Source of the DNA: Anaerorhabdus furcosa | GTDB taxonomy: Bacteria > Bacillota_I > Bacilli_A > Erysipelotrichales > Erysipelotrichaceae | Length of the DNA: 64,000 nucleotides | Direction of reading: 5' to 3' | Assembly (NCBI RefSeq): GCF_900167375.1 | Contig: NZ_FUWY01000004.1 | Location: forward strand, 124,001 to 188,000 | Shown: one piece after another, positions 43,180 to 51,971 of the stretch | Position numbering within the stretch: position 1 is the first letter of the stretch | How the letters are laid out: the number at the start of each line of letters is the position of its first letter | Position numbers and translations under genes: made by a program | The notes under the pieces: generated by a model | Database searches by the model: none | Told to the model about the DNA's origin: nothing | Seen by the model: only the letters and a program-made list of their open reading frames with translations

Positions 43180-44139
43180 TTATCGTTTACCAGAATCGTA
43201 GATTTCTCCCGCCGCCTTAGGTCCCACTGTTTTACCACTAAATACAATTAGGGCAATGATTGTGAATACATAAGGAATACATGCGAAGAATTCCGACGGT
43301 AGTTTATTAAGTATTGGAATCATACTTGCATAAACACCTAGTGCTGATGAGAAACCAAAGAAAATGGCTGCACCAAGAACTCCAAATGGATTCCATTTAC
43401 CAAAGATTAATGCTGCAATTGAAATGAACCCTACTCCATGAATTGAAGCGATTGTGTATTGAACACCTGAAGTAAGAACCATGACAGCACCTGCTAATCC
43501 ACCAAGACAACCTGATAGGATGACACCTGCATATCTCATCTTATATACGTTGATACCCATTGAAGCACTTGCTTGTGGATTTTCACCACATGAGCGAAGT
43601 CGTAATCCAAAAGGTGTTTTGAATACAACGAAGTAAACAATGAATACAAGGATTACCGCTAAGAAAATTGTTGGATAAATATTTTTAAACATCATATCAC
43701 CAAGAATAGGAATATCGGATAGTATTGGAACTGCTTTTACTTTTGAAATTCCTTTTGCAAATGATTGTGTTCTTTGTTGATTAAAGATAATTTGGCACAA
43801 GTAAATTGTAATACCACCTGCAAGTAAGTTAAGCGCTGTACCTGCAATTGTATGATCCGCTTTGAAGTTGATTGTTGAAACAGCAAGCAGAATTGAATAA
43901 AGAGCTCCTGCTACTAAACCTGCTACAAGCCCAATCCAACCCGCATAAGGACCTAGTGCTGGATTTGTTTCAAGAAGAACACAAACAGTTGCGCCTGCAA
44001 AACCTCCAACCATCATAATTCCTTCAAGAGCGATATTTACGATACCTGAACGTTCTGAGAATAGACCACCTAGAGCACAAATGATAATTGGTGCTGCAAT
44101 CATGAGTACTGATGGAAACATAGAAATAATTAAACTCAT
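43180..44139 (-). CDS. nupQ: nucleoside ABC transporter permease (NupQ/YufQ-like)
   Basis: 319 residues, about eight to nine membrane helices, BPD_transp_2 family. Conserved GLFSERSGIVNIALEGIMMVGGFAGA and TPFGLRLRSCGENPQASASMGINVYKMRY contain the EAA-like coupling loop. Second permease of a BmpA-type importer for nucleosides. It overlaps the preceding permease gene by four bases and ends at a strong terminator. Confidence 0.9.
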   Translation of the reverse strand: MSLIISMFPSVLMIAAPIIICALGGLFSERSGIVNIALEGIMMVGGFAGATVCVLLETNPALGPYAGWIGLVAGLVAGALYSILLAVSTINFKADHTIAGTALNLLAGGITIYLCQIIFNQQRTQSFAKGISKVKAVPILSDIPILGDMMFKNIYPTIFLAVILVFIVYFVVFKTPFGLRLRSCGENPQASASMGINVYKMRYAGVILSGCLGGLAGAVMVLTSGVQYTIASIHGVGFISIAALIFGKWNPFGVLGAAIFFGFSSALGVYASMIPILNKLPSEFFACIPYVFTIIALIVFSGKTVGPKAAGEIYDSGKR

Positions 44140-45248
44140 TTCACATCACCTCCTTGTGGTTGTAACTCTTGTTTTTTCTTTTTCTTACCTGATGTAAATT
44201 TAAGCAGATAATATTGAATTGCATATTGTAGTGCAACGAAGAATACGATTGAACTTGAGATAATTTCTCCAATTTCTTTTGGAACTCCGAATGTTTGAAG
44301 TAGTGGTTGCGTTACTTTTAATAATCCAAATAACATTCCCGCAAACGTAACACCCAACGCTGTACATCCACCAACTAAAGCAACTGCAATTCCATCAAAT
44401 CCATAGTTATCCATCGCAACCATAACACGTCCATAACCGAAAGTACCTTGTACTACGATAGCCCCTGCAATTCCTGCAAGGAAACCAGAAATCATGATTG
44501 ATAAAATGATACTCTTATTAACTTTAATTCCAGCATAACGTGCACCTTCTTTATTAAATCCTGTTGCACGTAATGAATAACCAAATGATGTTTTTTCAAT
44601 AATAAACCAAAACAGAACAACTGCAATAATCACGATAATAAATCCCCAGTGGAAACGAGAATTATTTGTGATTTGTTTAAACAGTTCACTTCCAAGCATT
44701 GCATTCTCTGGAATATTCACTGTTCTTTGTGCACTTGATCCAGGTAATGCACGCAAGAAATAGTTTGCACCATATAAAGCTGTATAGTTTAACATAATCC
44801 CTGTTACTACTTCTGAAATATTAAATTTCGATTTAAGTAATCCTGGAATAAAAGCCCAAAGAGCTCCAGCAATTCCACCCACTATGATACAAACTACAAC
44901 AGCAATAAAATTAGGCATAGGCACTAAAATTGCAACCATACAACTTACTAAACTACCCATAATAACTTGACCCTCACACCCGATATTAAACATACCTGTA
45001 CGATAAGCAAAGCTAATTGATAATCCAGTTAAGATAATTGGCATTGTACTTACTAGGAATTCTCCTGGATATCGAAGATTAACTGCAGATCCTGCTTTTA
45101 ACATATCATATCCTGTTAACCCTTTTACAAGTCCTGCAAATAGAGTTGCTATATCTTTACCTGATAAAAGTAAGATAATCATTCCCACTAAAATTCCTAA
45201 ACCAACTGCTATTAATGGGATAATGATTTTTTCGTTTTTCTTACTCAT
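44136..45248 (-). CDS. nupP: nucleoside ABC transporter permease (NupP/YufP-like)
   Basis: About 370 residues, start chosen at the ATG nine bases past GGGGG (MSKKNEKIIIPL). Same family as its partner: FAYRTGMFNIGCEGQVIMGSL and TSFGYSLRATGFNKEGARYAGI. It is larger, with a Lys-rich C-terminus. Forms the membrane channel with NupQ. Overlaps the ATPase gene by eight bases. Confidence 0.9.
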   Translation of the reverse strand: MSKKNEKIIIPLIAVGLGILVGMIILLLSGKDIATLFAGLVKGLTGYDMLKAGSAVNLRYPGEFLVSTMPIILTGLSISFAYRTGMFNIGCEGQVIMGSLVSCMVAILVPMPNFIAVVVCIIVGGIAGALWAFIPGLLKSKFNISEVVTGIMLNYTALYGANYFLRALPGSSAQRTVNIPENAMLGSELFKQITNNSRFHWGFIIVIIAVVLFWFIIEKTSFGYSLRATGFNKEGARYAGIKVNKSIILSIMISGFLAGIAGAIVVQGTFGYGRVMVAMDNYGFDGIAVALVGGCTALGVTFAGMLFGLLKVTQPLLQTFGVPKEIGEIISSSIVFFVALQYAIQYYLLKFTSGKKKKKQELQPQGGDVK

Positions 45249-46776
45249 GATCACTTACCCCCTCAATTTTAGATCCAGCCATCATTAGACCAAGTTGTTT
45301 TTCATCCGTTTCTTTGTCATTAACAATACCAGTAATACCACCATTGTACATAACTGCAATACGATCACTTAAGCCTAAGATTTCATCTAATTCAAATGAA
45401 ACTAGTAATACTGCTTTACCAGCATTTCTTTCATTTACAATACGACTATGAATGTATTCAATTGCACCAACATCAAGACCACGAGTTGGCTGAACAACAA
45501 TTAATAAATCTGGACTACGGTCAATTTCACGAGCAATAATTGCTTTTTGTTGGTTTCCACCTGACATTGAACGCGTAATAGTTTCTTTACCTTGTCCGCT
45601 ACGTACATCAAATTCATTAATTAATTTATCTGCATATTGATCAATCTTTGTAAAATTAAGAATTCCATTTTTACTAAATTGTTCAGTATTGTATCCATGA
45701 ATAATAAAATTTTCTTTTAATTTGAAATCAAGAATCAAACCGTGTTTATGACGGTCTTCTGGAACATGTCCAATTCCCGAATCAATACGTTTCTTGATTG
45801 AAAATCCTGATACATCTTTACCATTAAGAATTAAAGTACCTGACGTAATTGGGCACAACCCTGTAATTGCTTCTACTAATTCTTTTTGACCATTACCATC
45901 AATACCTGCAATACCTACAATCTCACCAGATCGAACAGATAAAGAGAAATTTTCTACAGCACGTGTACCACGTGTATTTTTAACACATAAATCTTTAATC
46001 TCTAAAACTTTATTACCAAGTTGAATTTCTGGTTTATGAATTTTAAAATCAACCTCACGACCAACCATCAACTCAGCCATTTCTTTTTCAGATGTTTTGC
46101 TTACTTCAACTTCAGCAATAAATTTACCTCTTCGAAGTACTGTACACTTATCTGCAACTGCTTTAATTTCTTTTAACTTATGCGTAATTAGAATAATTGT
46201 TTTACCCTCTGCCGCTAAGCTTTTCATAATTGCGATTAACTCATCAATTTCTTGTGGTGTTAAAACCGCAGTTGGTTCATCAAAAATTAATATATCTGCA
46301 TTACGATACAACATCTTTAATATTTCTACACGTTGTTGCATCCCTACTGTAATATCTTCTATCTTTTGTGATGGATCTATATCAAATCCATATTTCTTCG
46401 ATAGTTCATCAATACGTTTCGCTGTTGTTTTTGTATCAACAGTTCCAAACTTAGTTTTAGGTTCACTACCTAATATAATATTTTCAGTAACAGTAAAATT
46501 ATGTACCAACTTAAAGTGTTGGTGAACCATCCCTATACCCAAATCATTAGCAACATTGGGATTAGTTATTTTTACTTCTTTCCCATTAACTTTAATGATT
46601 CCTTCAGTTGGCTCATACAAACCAAATAAAATCGACATTAGTGTAGATTTACCTGCACCATTTTCACCCAACAAAGCATGTATTGTACCACGTTCAACTT
46701 TTAATGTAACATTATCATTTGCACGTATGCCTGGGAAGTCTTTGGTTATGTTAAGCATTTCAATAGCATAATCCAT
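45241..46776 (-). CDS. nupO: nucleoside ABC transporter ATPase (two domains)
   Basis: 511 residues with two fused ATPase domains, as in RbsA/NupO/YufO. The first has Walker A GENGAGKST, signature region DITVGMQQRVEI and Walker B DILIFDEPT. The second has the altered Walker A GIDGNGQKE and signature SGGNQQKAI with Walker B DLLIVVQPTRGLD, the usual asymmetric pattern. Powers nucleoside uptake. It has its own extended -10 promoter and a moderate leader after the bmpA terminator. Confidence 0.93.
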   Translation of the reverse strand: MDYAIEMLNITKDFPGIRANDNVTLKVERGTIHALLGENGAGKSTLMSILFGLYEPTEGIIKVNGKEVKITNPNVANDLGIGMVHQHFKLVHNFTVTENIILGSEPKTKFGTVDTKTTAKRIDELSKKYGFDIDPSQKIEDITVGMQQRVEILKMLYRNADILIFDEPTAVLTPQEIDELIAIMKSLAAEGKTIILITHKLKEIKAVADKCTVLRRGKFIAEVEVSKTSEKEMAELMVGREVDFKIHKPEIQLGNKVLEIKDLCVKNTRGTRAVENFSLSVRSGEIVGIAGIDGNGQKELVEAITGLCPITSGTLILNGKDVSGFSIKKRIDSGIGHVPEDRHKHGLILDFKLKENFIIHGYNTEQFSKNGILNFTKIDQYADKLINEFDVRSGQGKETITRSMSGGNQQKAIIAREIDRSPDLLIVVQPTRGLDVGAIEYIHSRIVNERNAGKAVLLVSFELDEILGLSDRIAVMYNGGITGIVNDKETDEKQLGLMMAGSKIEGVSDHE

Positions 46777-46821
46777 TTGATACCCCTTACTAGTAAGCTA
46801 ACCGCTTACAAATCTAGAATA

Positions 46822-46830
46822 ATTATACCA
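46822..46830 (-). promoter_or_regulatory. internal promoter for nupO-nupP-nupQ
   Basis: Minus strand TGGTATAAT: perfect -10 with TGn extension, between the bmpA terminator and nupO. Confidence 0.55.
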
Positions 46831-46861
46831 TTAATTGTTGCAATTAAAAAACCCCAAATTG

Positions 46862-46890
46862 CAAAAAAAAGGTACTCTTTCGAGTACCTC
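46862..46890 (-). terminator. terminator between bmpA and nupO
   Basis: Stem GGTACTC/GAGTACC with a GAAA loop and TTTTTTTT on the minus strand. Confidence 0.88.
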
Positions 46891-46902
46891 GTAGCACATA
46901 AA

Positions 46903-47994
46903 CTATTTGTTAGAAGCTCCGTTTGCAATTACAGGAACAGCACTAACTTCGATTTCTCCGCCTTTAATCTTTGTAGCATATTCTTCGATAGCTTTAATTG
47001 TTTCATCACTTAAATTACGTCCTGTTGAAAGTTCAGCTCCAACACCTTCGTTTTCAAGATTGAATACAACTGGCCCACCTTGGAATTTGCCTTCAAGGAT
47101 TGCTTGTGCAGCTGTTTTTGTAGAAATGTCTACACGTTTAATCATTGATGTTAAGATAATTGATTTTCCATCAACTTCTCCATCTTTGTATTGGTCTTTA
47201 TCAACACCGATAGCCCAAACACCACCGCGTTCTTTAGCTTCTTTGATAACTCCATTACCAGCAGCTCCAGCAGCTTGGTAAATTACTGTAGCACCAGCAT
47301 CGTATTGTTTAACAGCTAATGCTTGACCTTTTGAATCATCACTGAATGAATCAGCATAGTCAACATAAATTGTTGCATCTGGGTTAGCAGCAAGAACACC
47401 TTGTTCATAACCAGCTTGGAACGCACCAATTAAGTCACCTTCCATACCACCAACGAATCCAACTTTGTTAGAACCGTTAGCTTTAGCTTCAAGACCTGCA
47501 GCAATACCTACAAGGTATGAACCTTGTTCAGCATTATATACAGCACTCATAACATTTGCATTTTCTGAAACTGAATCGATAAATAAGAAGTTTTTGTCTG
47601 GATAGTTAGCAGAAACTGTATCGATAGCTTCTTGGAATAAATATCCTACTGCGATAACTAAATCAAATCCTTCGTCAGCGAAAGTTGATAAGTTAGGAAT
47701 ATAGTCTGCATCTGATGTAGATTGTAAGTAATCAATACAAACACCTTTTTCAGTAGAGAAACCATTTTCTTCAGCATAAGCAACTAAACCTTCCCAAGCT
47801 GATTGATTGAATGATTTGTCATCAACTCCACCAGTATCAGTAACTAAACCAATTTTAACTGGACAAGTTGTTGCAGTTTTTCCTCCGTCTCCTTCAGGTG
47901 TTGGTGTAGCAGTTGCAGCAGGTTTACTTGAACATCCTGCAATCATCGCACCAGCAAGAAGAAGAACTAAAGCGCTTTTAAAGACTTTTTTCAT
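46903..47994 (-). CDS. bmpA: BmpA-family nucleoside-binding lipoprotein
   Basis: 363 residues. Signal peptide with lipobox MIAGC (Cys21), then a low-complexity ATATPTPEGDGGKTA linker. The periplasmic-binding fold (PF02608) follows: KIGLVTDTGGVDDKSFNQSAWEGL, NFLFIDS, KVGFVGGMEGDLIGAFQAGYEQG and VIYQAAGAAGNGVIKEA. This is the substrate receptor of the nucleoside importer encoded just downstream; BmpA/PnrA proteins bind purine nucleosides. The strong terminator after it probably keeps receptor transcripts more abundant than the rest. Confidence 0.93.
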   Translation of the reverse strand: MKKVFKSALVLLLAGAMIAGCSSKPAATATPTPEGDGGKTATTCPVKIGLVTDTGGVDDKSFNQSAWEGLVAYAEENGFSTEKGVCIDYLQSTSDADYIPNLSTFADEGFDLVIAVGYLFQEAIDTVSANYPDKNFLFIDSVSENANVMSAVYNAEQGSYLVGIAAGLEAKANGSNKVGFVGGMEGDLIGAFQAGYEQGVLAANPDATIYVDYADSFSDDSKGQALAVKQYDAGATVIYQAAGAAGNGVIKEAKERGGVWAIGVDKDQYKDGEVDGKSIILTSMIKRVDISTKTAAQAILEGKFQGGPVVFNLENEGVGAELSTGRNLSDETIKAIEEYATKIKGGEIEVSAVPVIANGASNK

Positions 47995-48032
47995 TTCTTT
48001 TCCTCCGTTTATGGCTTTTTTTGCCTATAAAA

Positions 48033-48061
48033 ATATTAACCTCTATAGTATGAATTGTCAA
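48033..48061 (-). promoter_or_regulatory. bmpA promoter
   Basis: Minus strand perfect TTGACA, 17-base spacer, TAATAT. The short leader has a GGC/GCC hairpin only; no purine riboswitch was seen. Confidence 0.65.
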
Positions 48062-48186
48062 ATGAACCCATTATAAAATCGTGAAAACTTAGTGCGATTT
48101 TTACATGAAAATTTACATTATTTTCTCCTTATTTTCAATAGAGAGAATACATCTTTTTGAGTATCACGTATCATCATTTTAGAAAT

Positions 48187-48211
48187 TAAAAAAGACAACC
48201 GAAGTTGTCTA
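48187..48211 (-). terminator. intrinsic terminator after the YjjI-family gene
   Basis: Stem AGACAAC/GTTGTCT with a TTCG tetraloop and a following TTTTT run on the minus strand; overlaps the stop codon. Confidence 0.9.
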
Positions 48212-49708
48212 TTTATTAATTCTACGATCAAGGGCAGCTGAAGTATCACGAGCACCTTTACCAAATACTGAAACATTGTTTAGTGATTGTTGACCTTTAT
48301 CAAGTTTTTCAAGTTCACTACGTTTAACAAGATATCCTGTAACACGTACAACATCATTGTTTGCAAGGTAACCTGAGAAGTAGCGCATACCATTGTTTAA
48401 TGCACCTTTGATTACGTCAAGTAAAGCTTCAGGTGTCTTAGCCCAAGTTTCTTCAAACTTGAAGATATCACCAACTCCTGTAGGGAAATACTTATGGAAC
48501 ATACATGCATGTTTAATTTGTTCAATCATTTCAGGTTCGCTTCCAACTGGAATACGTACTCCTGGAGAGTTTTCTCTACCATCAGTATCAATTCCAACTT
48601 GAGCATGCAAACGATAGTGATGATCAAATGCTGCTGCATATTTTGATTTGTGTTTAGCAACTAAGCCTTCAAGCTTGTCCATAATTTTTTGTCCAAGTTT
48701 ATCAGCTTCAGGATTATTACCATAACCGTTTGCTGGATCTTTTATTTTTAGTAAATGGTTAACACATTCTGCAAGTCCAACCATACCCACCATACCTGTA
48801 AACTTATCTAACTCTACAAATCCTTCAGTTACTAAGAAATTAACTTTGAAGAAATTACTTGTTTCAACAATGAAGCCAATACGATCATCCATCATTTTTA
48901 AGATAAGTTTTGTATAGAAAGGTAATGTTTCTTTTATAAATTGTTCAGGTGATTTTGCCTTCTTAGCCATTTCATACATTCTTAAACGAGGTAATGTGAA
49001 TCCACCTCCACCAATTTTAAGTCCGTTATAGCATGAAGCAATTGCGAAATCTTTGCCCCAATCTTTTGCATACATTTTATAATTTGCAAATGATGGTTTT
49101 GCTGTTTTCATCATGCACTTAGCACATAAGATACCAAATTCATCACTTGTAAGTTTTGGATCATATTTTAATGTTAAGTTAGGAATTGCAAGTTGCATTT
49201 CTTCTGTTAACTCTAAAATGATTCTTCCTGTTGTTGTATCTTTTGGACCAATATCAGCATGAACAAATGAATCTGTCAATGTACGATCAATATGAGTTAA
49301 GAATAGTTTCAAGCATTTCTTTGCCTCACTTCGATCCATTTTCTTTACAAATGGTTCAAGTAAAACATCCAAATCACCAAGATAAACTGGGAATGTAGTA
49401 ATTGATGGAACATGTTTATACATAATTAATAAACTATTACATGCTTCCCATAAATCTTTAGGTTTACTTAATCCTAAAAATTCACTTCCTTTTTTCATTA
49501 AAATTGAGTAATCAGGACAAATATATCTTGGTCTAAATGGTGCATTACCTTCTCCAAGATCACAAATAATCGCATCTTTTTTAGCCTTCTTTAATTCAGG
49601 GCTAATTACTAATGTATGATCTGTATTTTCTCCCAATTTTGCTAATTGAACTAGTTGTTGATTATAGGTTAATGTTTTATCAGTAATAATTTTTAGAGCT
49701 TCACCCAT
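48209..49708 (-). CDS. yjjI: YjjI-family glycyl radical enzyme
   Basis: 499 residues. The C-terminus has the glycyl radical motif in DVVRVTGYLVKRSE (Gly458), and a likely active-site cysteine in FAIASCYNGLKIGGGGF. The overall sequence matches the YjjI group (DUF3029) rather than PFL or class III ribonucleotide reductase, whose zinc ribbon it lacks. Reaction is unknown. The activating radical-SAM partner YjjW is not adjacent. In E. coli yjjI-yjjW stand beside the deoCABD nucleoside-catabolism genes; here yjjI stands directly upstream of a nucleoside importer. Confidence 0.85.
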   Translation of the reverse strand: MGEALKIITDKTLTYNQQLVQLAKLGENTDHTLVISPELKKAKKDAIICDLGEGNAPFRPRYICPDYSILMKKGSEFLGLSKPKDLWEACNSLLIMYKHVPSITTFPVYLGDLDVLLEPFVKKMDRSEAKKCLKLFLTHIDRTLTDSFVHADIGPKDTTTGRIILELTEEMQLAIPNLTLKYDPKLTSDEFGILCAKCMMKTAKPSFANYKMYAKDWGKDFAIASCYNGLKIGGGGFTLPRLRMYEMAKKAKSPEQFIKETLPFYTKLILKMMDDRIGFIVETSNFFKVNFLVTEGFVELDKFTGMVGMVGLAECVNHLLKIKDPANGYGNNPEADKLGQKIMDKLEGLVAKHKSKYAAAFDHHYRLHAQVGIDTDGRENSPGVRIPVGSEPEMIEQIKHACMFHKYFPTGVGDIFKFEETWAKTPEALLDVIKGALNNGMRYFSGYLANNDVVRVTGYLVKRSELEKLDKGQQSLNNVSVFGKGARDTSAALDRRINK

Positions 49709-49711
49709 ACG

Positions 49712-51955
49712 TTAATCCTCCTTTTTCATGTAAACGTCTCGAGGTTTAGAACCTTGTGCAGGTCCAATAATTCCACGTTCTTCCAATAAGTCAATCATAC
49801 GTGCAGCACGATTATATCCAATACCAAATCGGCGTTGCAACAATGACGTTGATGCTTTTTGAACATCAATGACATATTCCTTTACTTCATCATACATCGG
49901 ATCATCTTCAATTTTCAATACAGAAGTTGATTCATTGTTGTCAACTCCCTCCAATCGAATAAAGGCATCTTCATAGTGGGGAATGTCTTGACTTGAACAA
50001 TACTCAGAAATTTTATGAACTTCATCGTCAGTTACATAGACCCCTTGCAAACGAATTGCGCTTGGTTCTCCAATAGGAAGATACAACATATCACCATTAC
50101 CAAGCAAGCGTTCTGCTCCAATGTGATCTAAAATTGTTCTTGAGTCAATTCCACTTGAAACACTAAAGGCAATGCGTGATGGAATATTTGCTTTAATAAT
50201 TCCAGTAATAACATCTGTACTTGGTCTTTGTGTTGCAACAATCAAATGTATTCCAGCAGCACGAGCAAGTTGTGTAATTCGTTGAATGCTTAACTCAACT
50301 TCTTTACCTGCAATTGCCATTAAATCTGCTAACTCATCTATAATAACAACAACATAAGGCATTGCTTGAAGTTTTTCATCAGGGAAATTTTTAATCTTCT
50401 CATTGTAACTATCAATATTTCTCACTTGTGTTTTAGAGAAGATTTCATATCTTTCTTCCATCATCAACACAACAACTTTAAGTGCTCTTGCAGCTTCAGC
50501 TGCATCACTAATTACTGGGCCAATTAAGTGTGGTATTTTTTGATAAGGTGTAAATTCTACTTTCTTTGGATCAATTAATAATAACTTGACTTCATCTGGT
50601 GTAGTTCTTAATAAGAATGAAGTGATGATTGTATTCATACAAACTGACTTTCCAGAACCAGTTGCACCAGCAATCAGTAAATGTGGCATTTTATGTAAGT
50701 TACAATATACTGGTTTTCCCATCAAATCTTTTCCTAATACAAATAATGTTTTCACATCTTTTAATTCATTTGGAACAGACTTAATTAATTCAATCATTCT
50801 TACTGCTGTAGGTTCCACATTTGGTATTTCAATTCCTACCGCATTGCGTCCTGGAATTGGTGCTTCAATACGAATATCTCGTGCAGCTAATTCCATTTTG
50901 ATATTATCAGATACACTATTAATTTTACTTACTTTTACATTTGATTCTGGTTTCACTTCGAATTTTGTAACAGCAGGTCCAATATGAGTTGCGATTAGTT
51001 CAGCATCAATATCGAAATTTCCTAATATTTCAATCAAGCGTTGTCCTTTTTCAGTAGCAGCCACTTGATTCAAATTACTTCTTTGTTTTGGTCCTATCGG
51101 TTGAAGTAAAGAAAGTGGTGGTAATCGATAAGATTTCCCACTTCTCATTTGTTTTTCTACTTGAGTTGGTGTTATCTCATAATTGGTTGTCGTTGTTACC
51201 TTCTTTTCTTGAGGTTTATTTTCAACCACATTTCCCTTTTTCTCTACATCCACAAAAATTGATTTCTTTTGTTTTGGATCTAATTTACCAATCATTTTTG
51301 GCTGAGGAAATATTTCTTCATCCTCTTCTTCAATTTTTTCTTCTACCTCGACATATTCATATTCTTCTTCATCTTCTCGCCATTGATTCTTAAGTTCAAA
51401 GAAATTTTTGATTGAAGCTATCGCTTCTTTAAAACTATCCAAAGAAAGAATTAAAATTAGTGCCAAGATAACTAAGGCAATGGATAAAATCCAAGTTCCT
51501 TCTTTCGCAATTAAGACAGATGTCATTGAATAGAGGAATGCACCAAAGAAACCACCATAAGCAGGTATGGTAGCTGTTTCTTTAAAATAATTCGGTGTAT
51601 TTTCAACAAATGTTTTCAAGATATCAAAACCTTGAATAGTTGGATCAACTAGAGTAGCAGACCAAAGCAAAATCGCAAAGAGAATACACAATGCTGCAAT
51701 GATCGTCTTTGCGTTTACCACACCTTTTTTCTTATGCGTTAAAATAATCGTAGCTAAAACAATTCCAATTATACAAGCGGCATAATAGAAATCACCAAAC
51801 AGATAACGTACAACATTATTTAAGAATAATCCGACAATTCCAAATTTAAATAATGCAATACATAAAACCACAATAAGTGCTGTACTTATAATGTACATAT
51901 ACAACTCTTGGTCTTTAGGCTCTTGTTTTTTCTTTTTCTTTTTTGCCTTTGCCAT
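49712..51955 (-). CDS. ftsK: DNA translocase FtsK/SpoIIIE
   Basis: 747 residues. A Lys-rich start, four N-terminal membrane helices (about 20-170), an acidic linker, then the FtsK motor with PHLLIAGATGSGKSVCMN (Walker A) and VVIIDELADLMA (Walker B). The C-terminal gamma winged helix (ASTSLLQRRFGIGYNRAARMIDLLEERGIIGPAQGSKPRDV) reads chromosome polarity. Pumps DNA through the closing septum. It lies three bases ahead of yjjI, an unusual pairing. Confidence 0.96.
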   Translation of the reverse strand: MAKAKKKKKKQEPKDQELYMYIISTALIVVLCIALFKFGIVGLFLNNVVRYLFGDFYYAACIIGIVLATIILTHKKKGVVNAKTIIAALCILFAILLWSATLVDPTIQGFDILKTFVENTPNYFKETATIPAYGGFFGAFLYSMTSVLIAKEGTWILSIALVILALILILSLDSFKEAIASIKNFFELKNQWREDEEEYEYVEVEEKIEEEDEEIFPQPKMIGKLDPKQKKSIFVDVEKKGNVVENKPQEKKVTTTTNYEITPTQVEKQMRSGKSYRLPPLSLLQPIGPKQRSNLNQVAATEKGQRLIEILGNFDIDAELIATHIGPAVTKFEVKPESNVKVSKINSVSDNIKMELAARDIRIEAPIPGRNAVGIEIPNVEPTAVRMIELIKSVPNELKDVKTLFVLGKDLMGKPVYCNLHKMPHLLIAGATGSGKSVCMNTIITSFLLRTTPDEVKLLLIDPKKVEFTPYQKIPHLIGPVISDAAEAARALKVVVLMMEERYEIFSKTQVRNIDSYNEKIKNFPDEKLQAMPYVVVIIDELADLMAIAGKEVELSIQRITQLARAAGIHLIVATQRPSTDVITGIIKANIPSRIAFSVSSGIDSRTILDHIGAERLLGNGDMLYLPIGEPSAIRLQGVYVTDDEVHKISEYCSSQDIPHYEDAFIRLEGVDNNESTSVLKIEDDPMYDEVKEYVIDVQKASTSLLQRRFGIGYNRAARMIDLLEERGIIGPAQGSKPRDVYMKKED

Positions 51956-51971
51956 GGTTTGTCCCCCTTAC

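Noticed and set aside
46097-46525. 142-codon plus-strand frame opposite nupO
   Set aside because: Antisense of a conserved ABC ATPase gene; no ribosome-binding site or recognizable domain.
47995-48100. possible purine riboswitch upstream of bmpA
   Set aside because: The leader is too short and contains only a small GGC/GCC hairpin; no three-way junction elements were seen.
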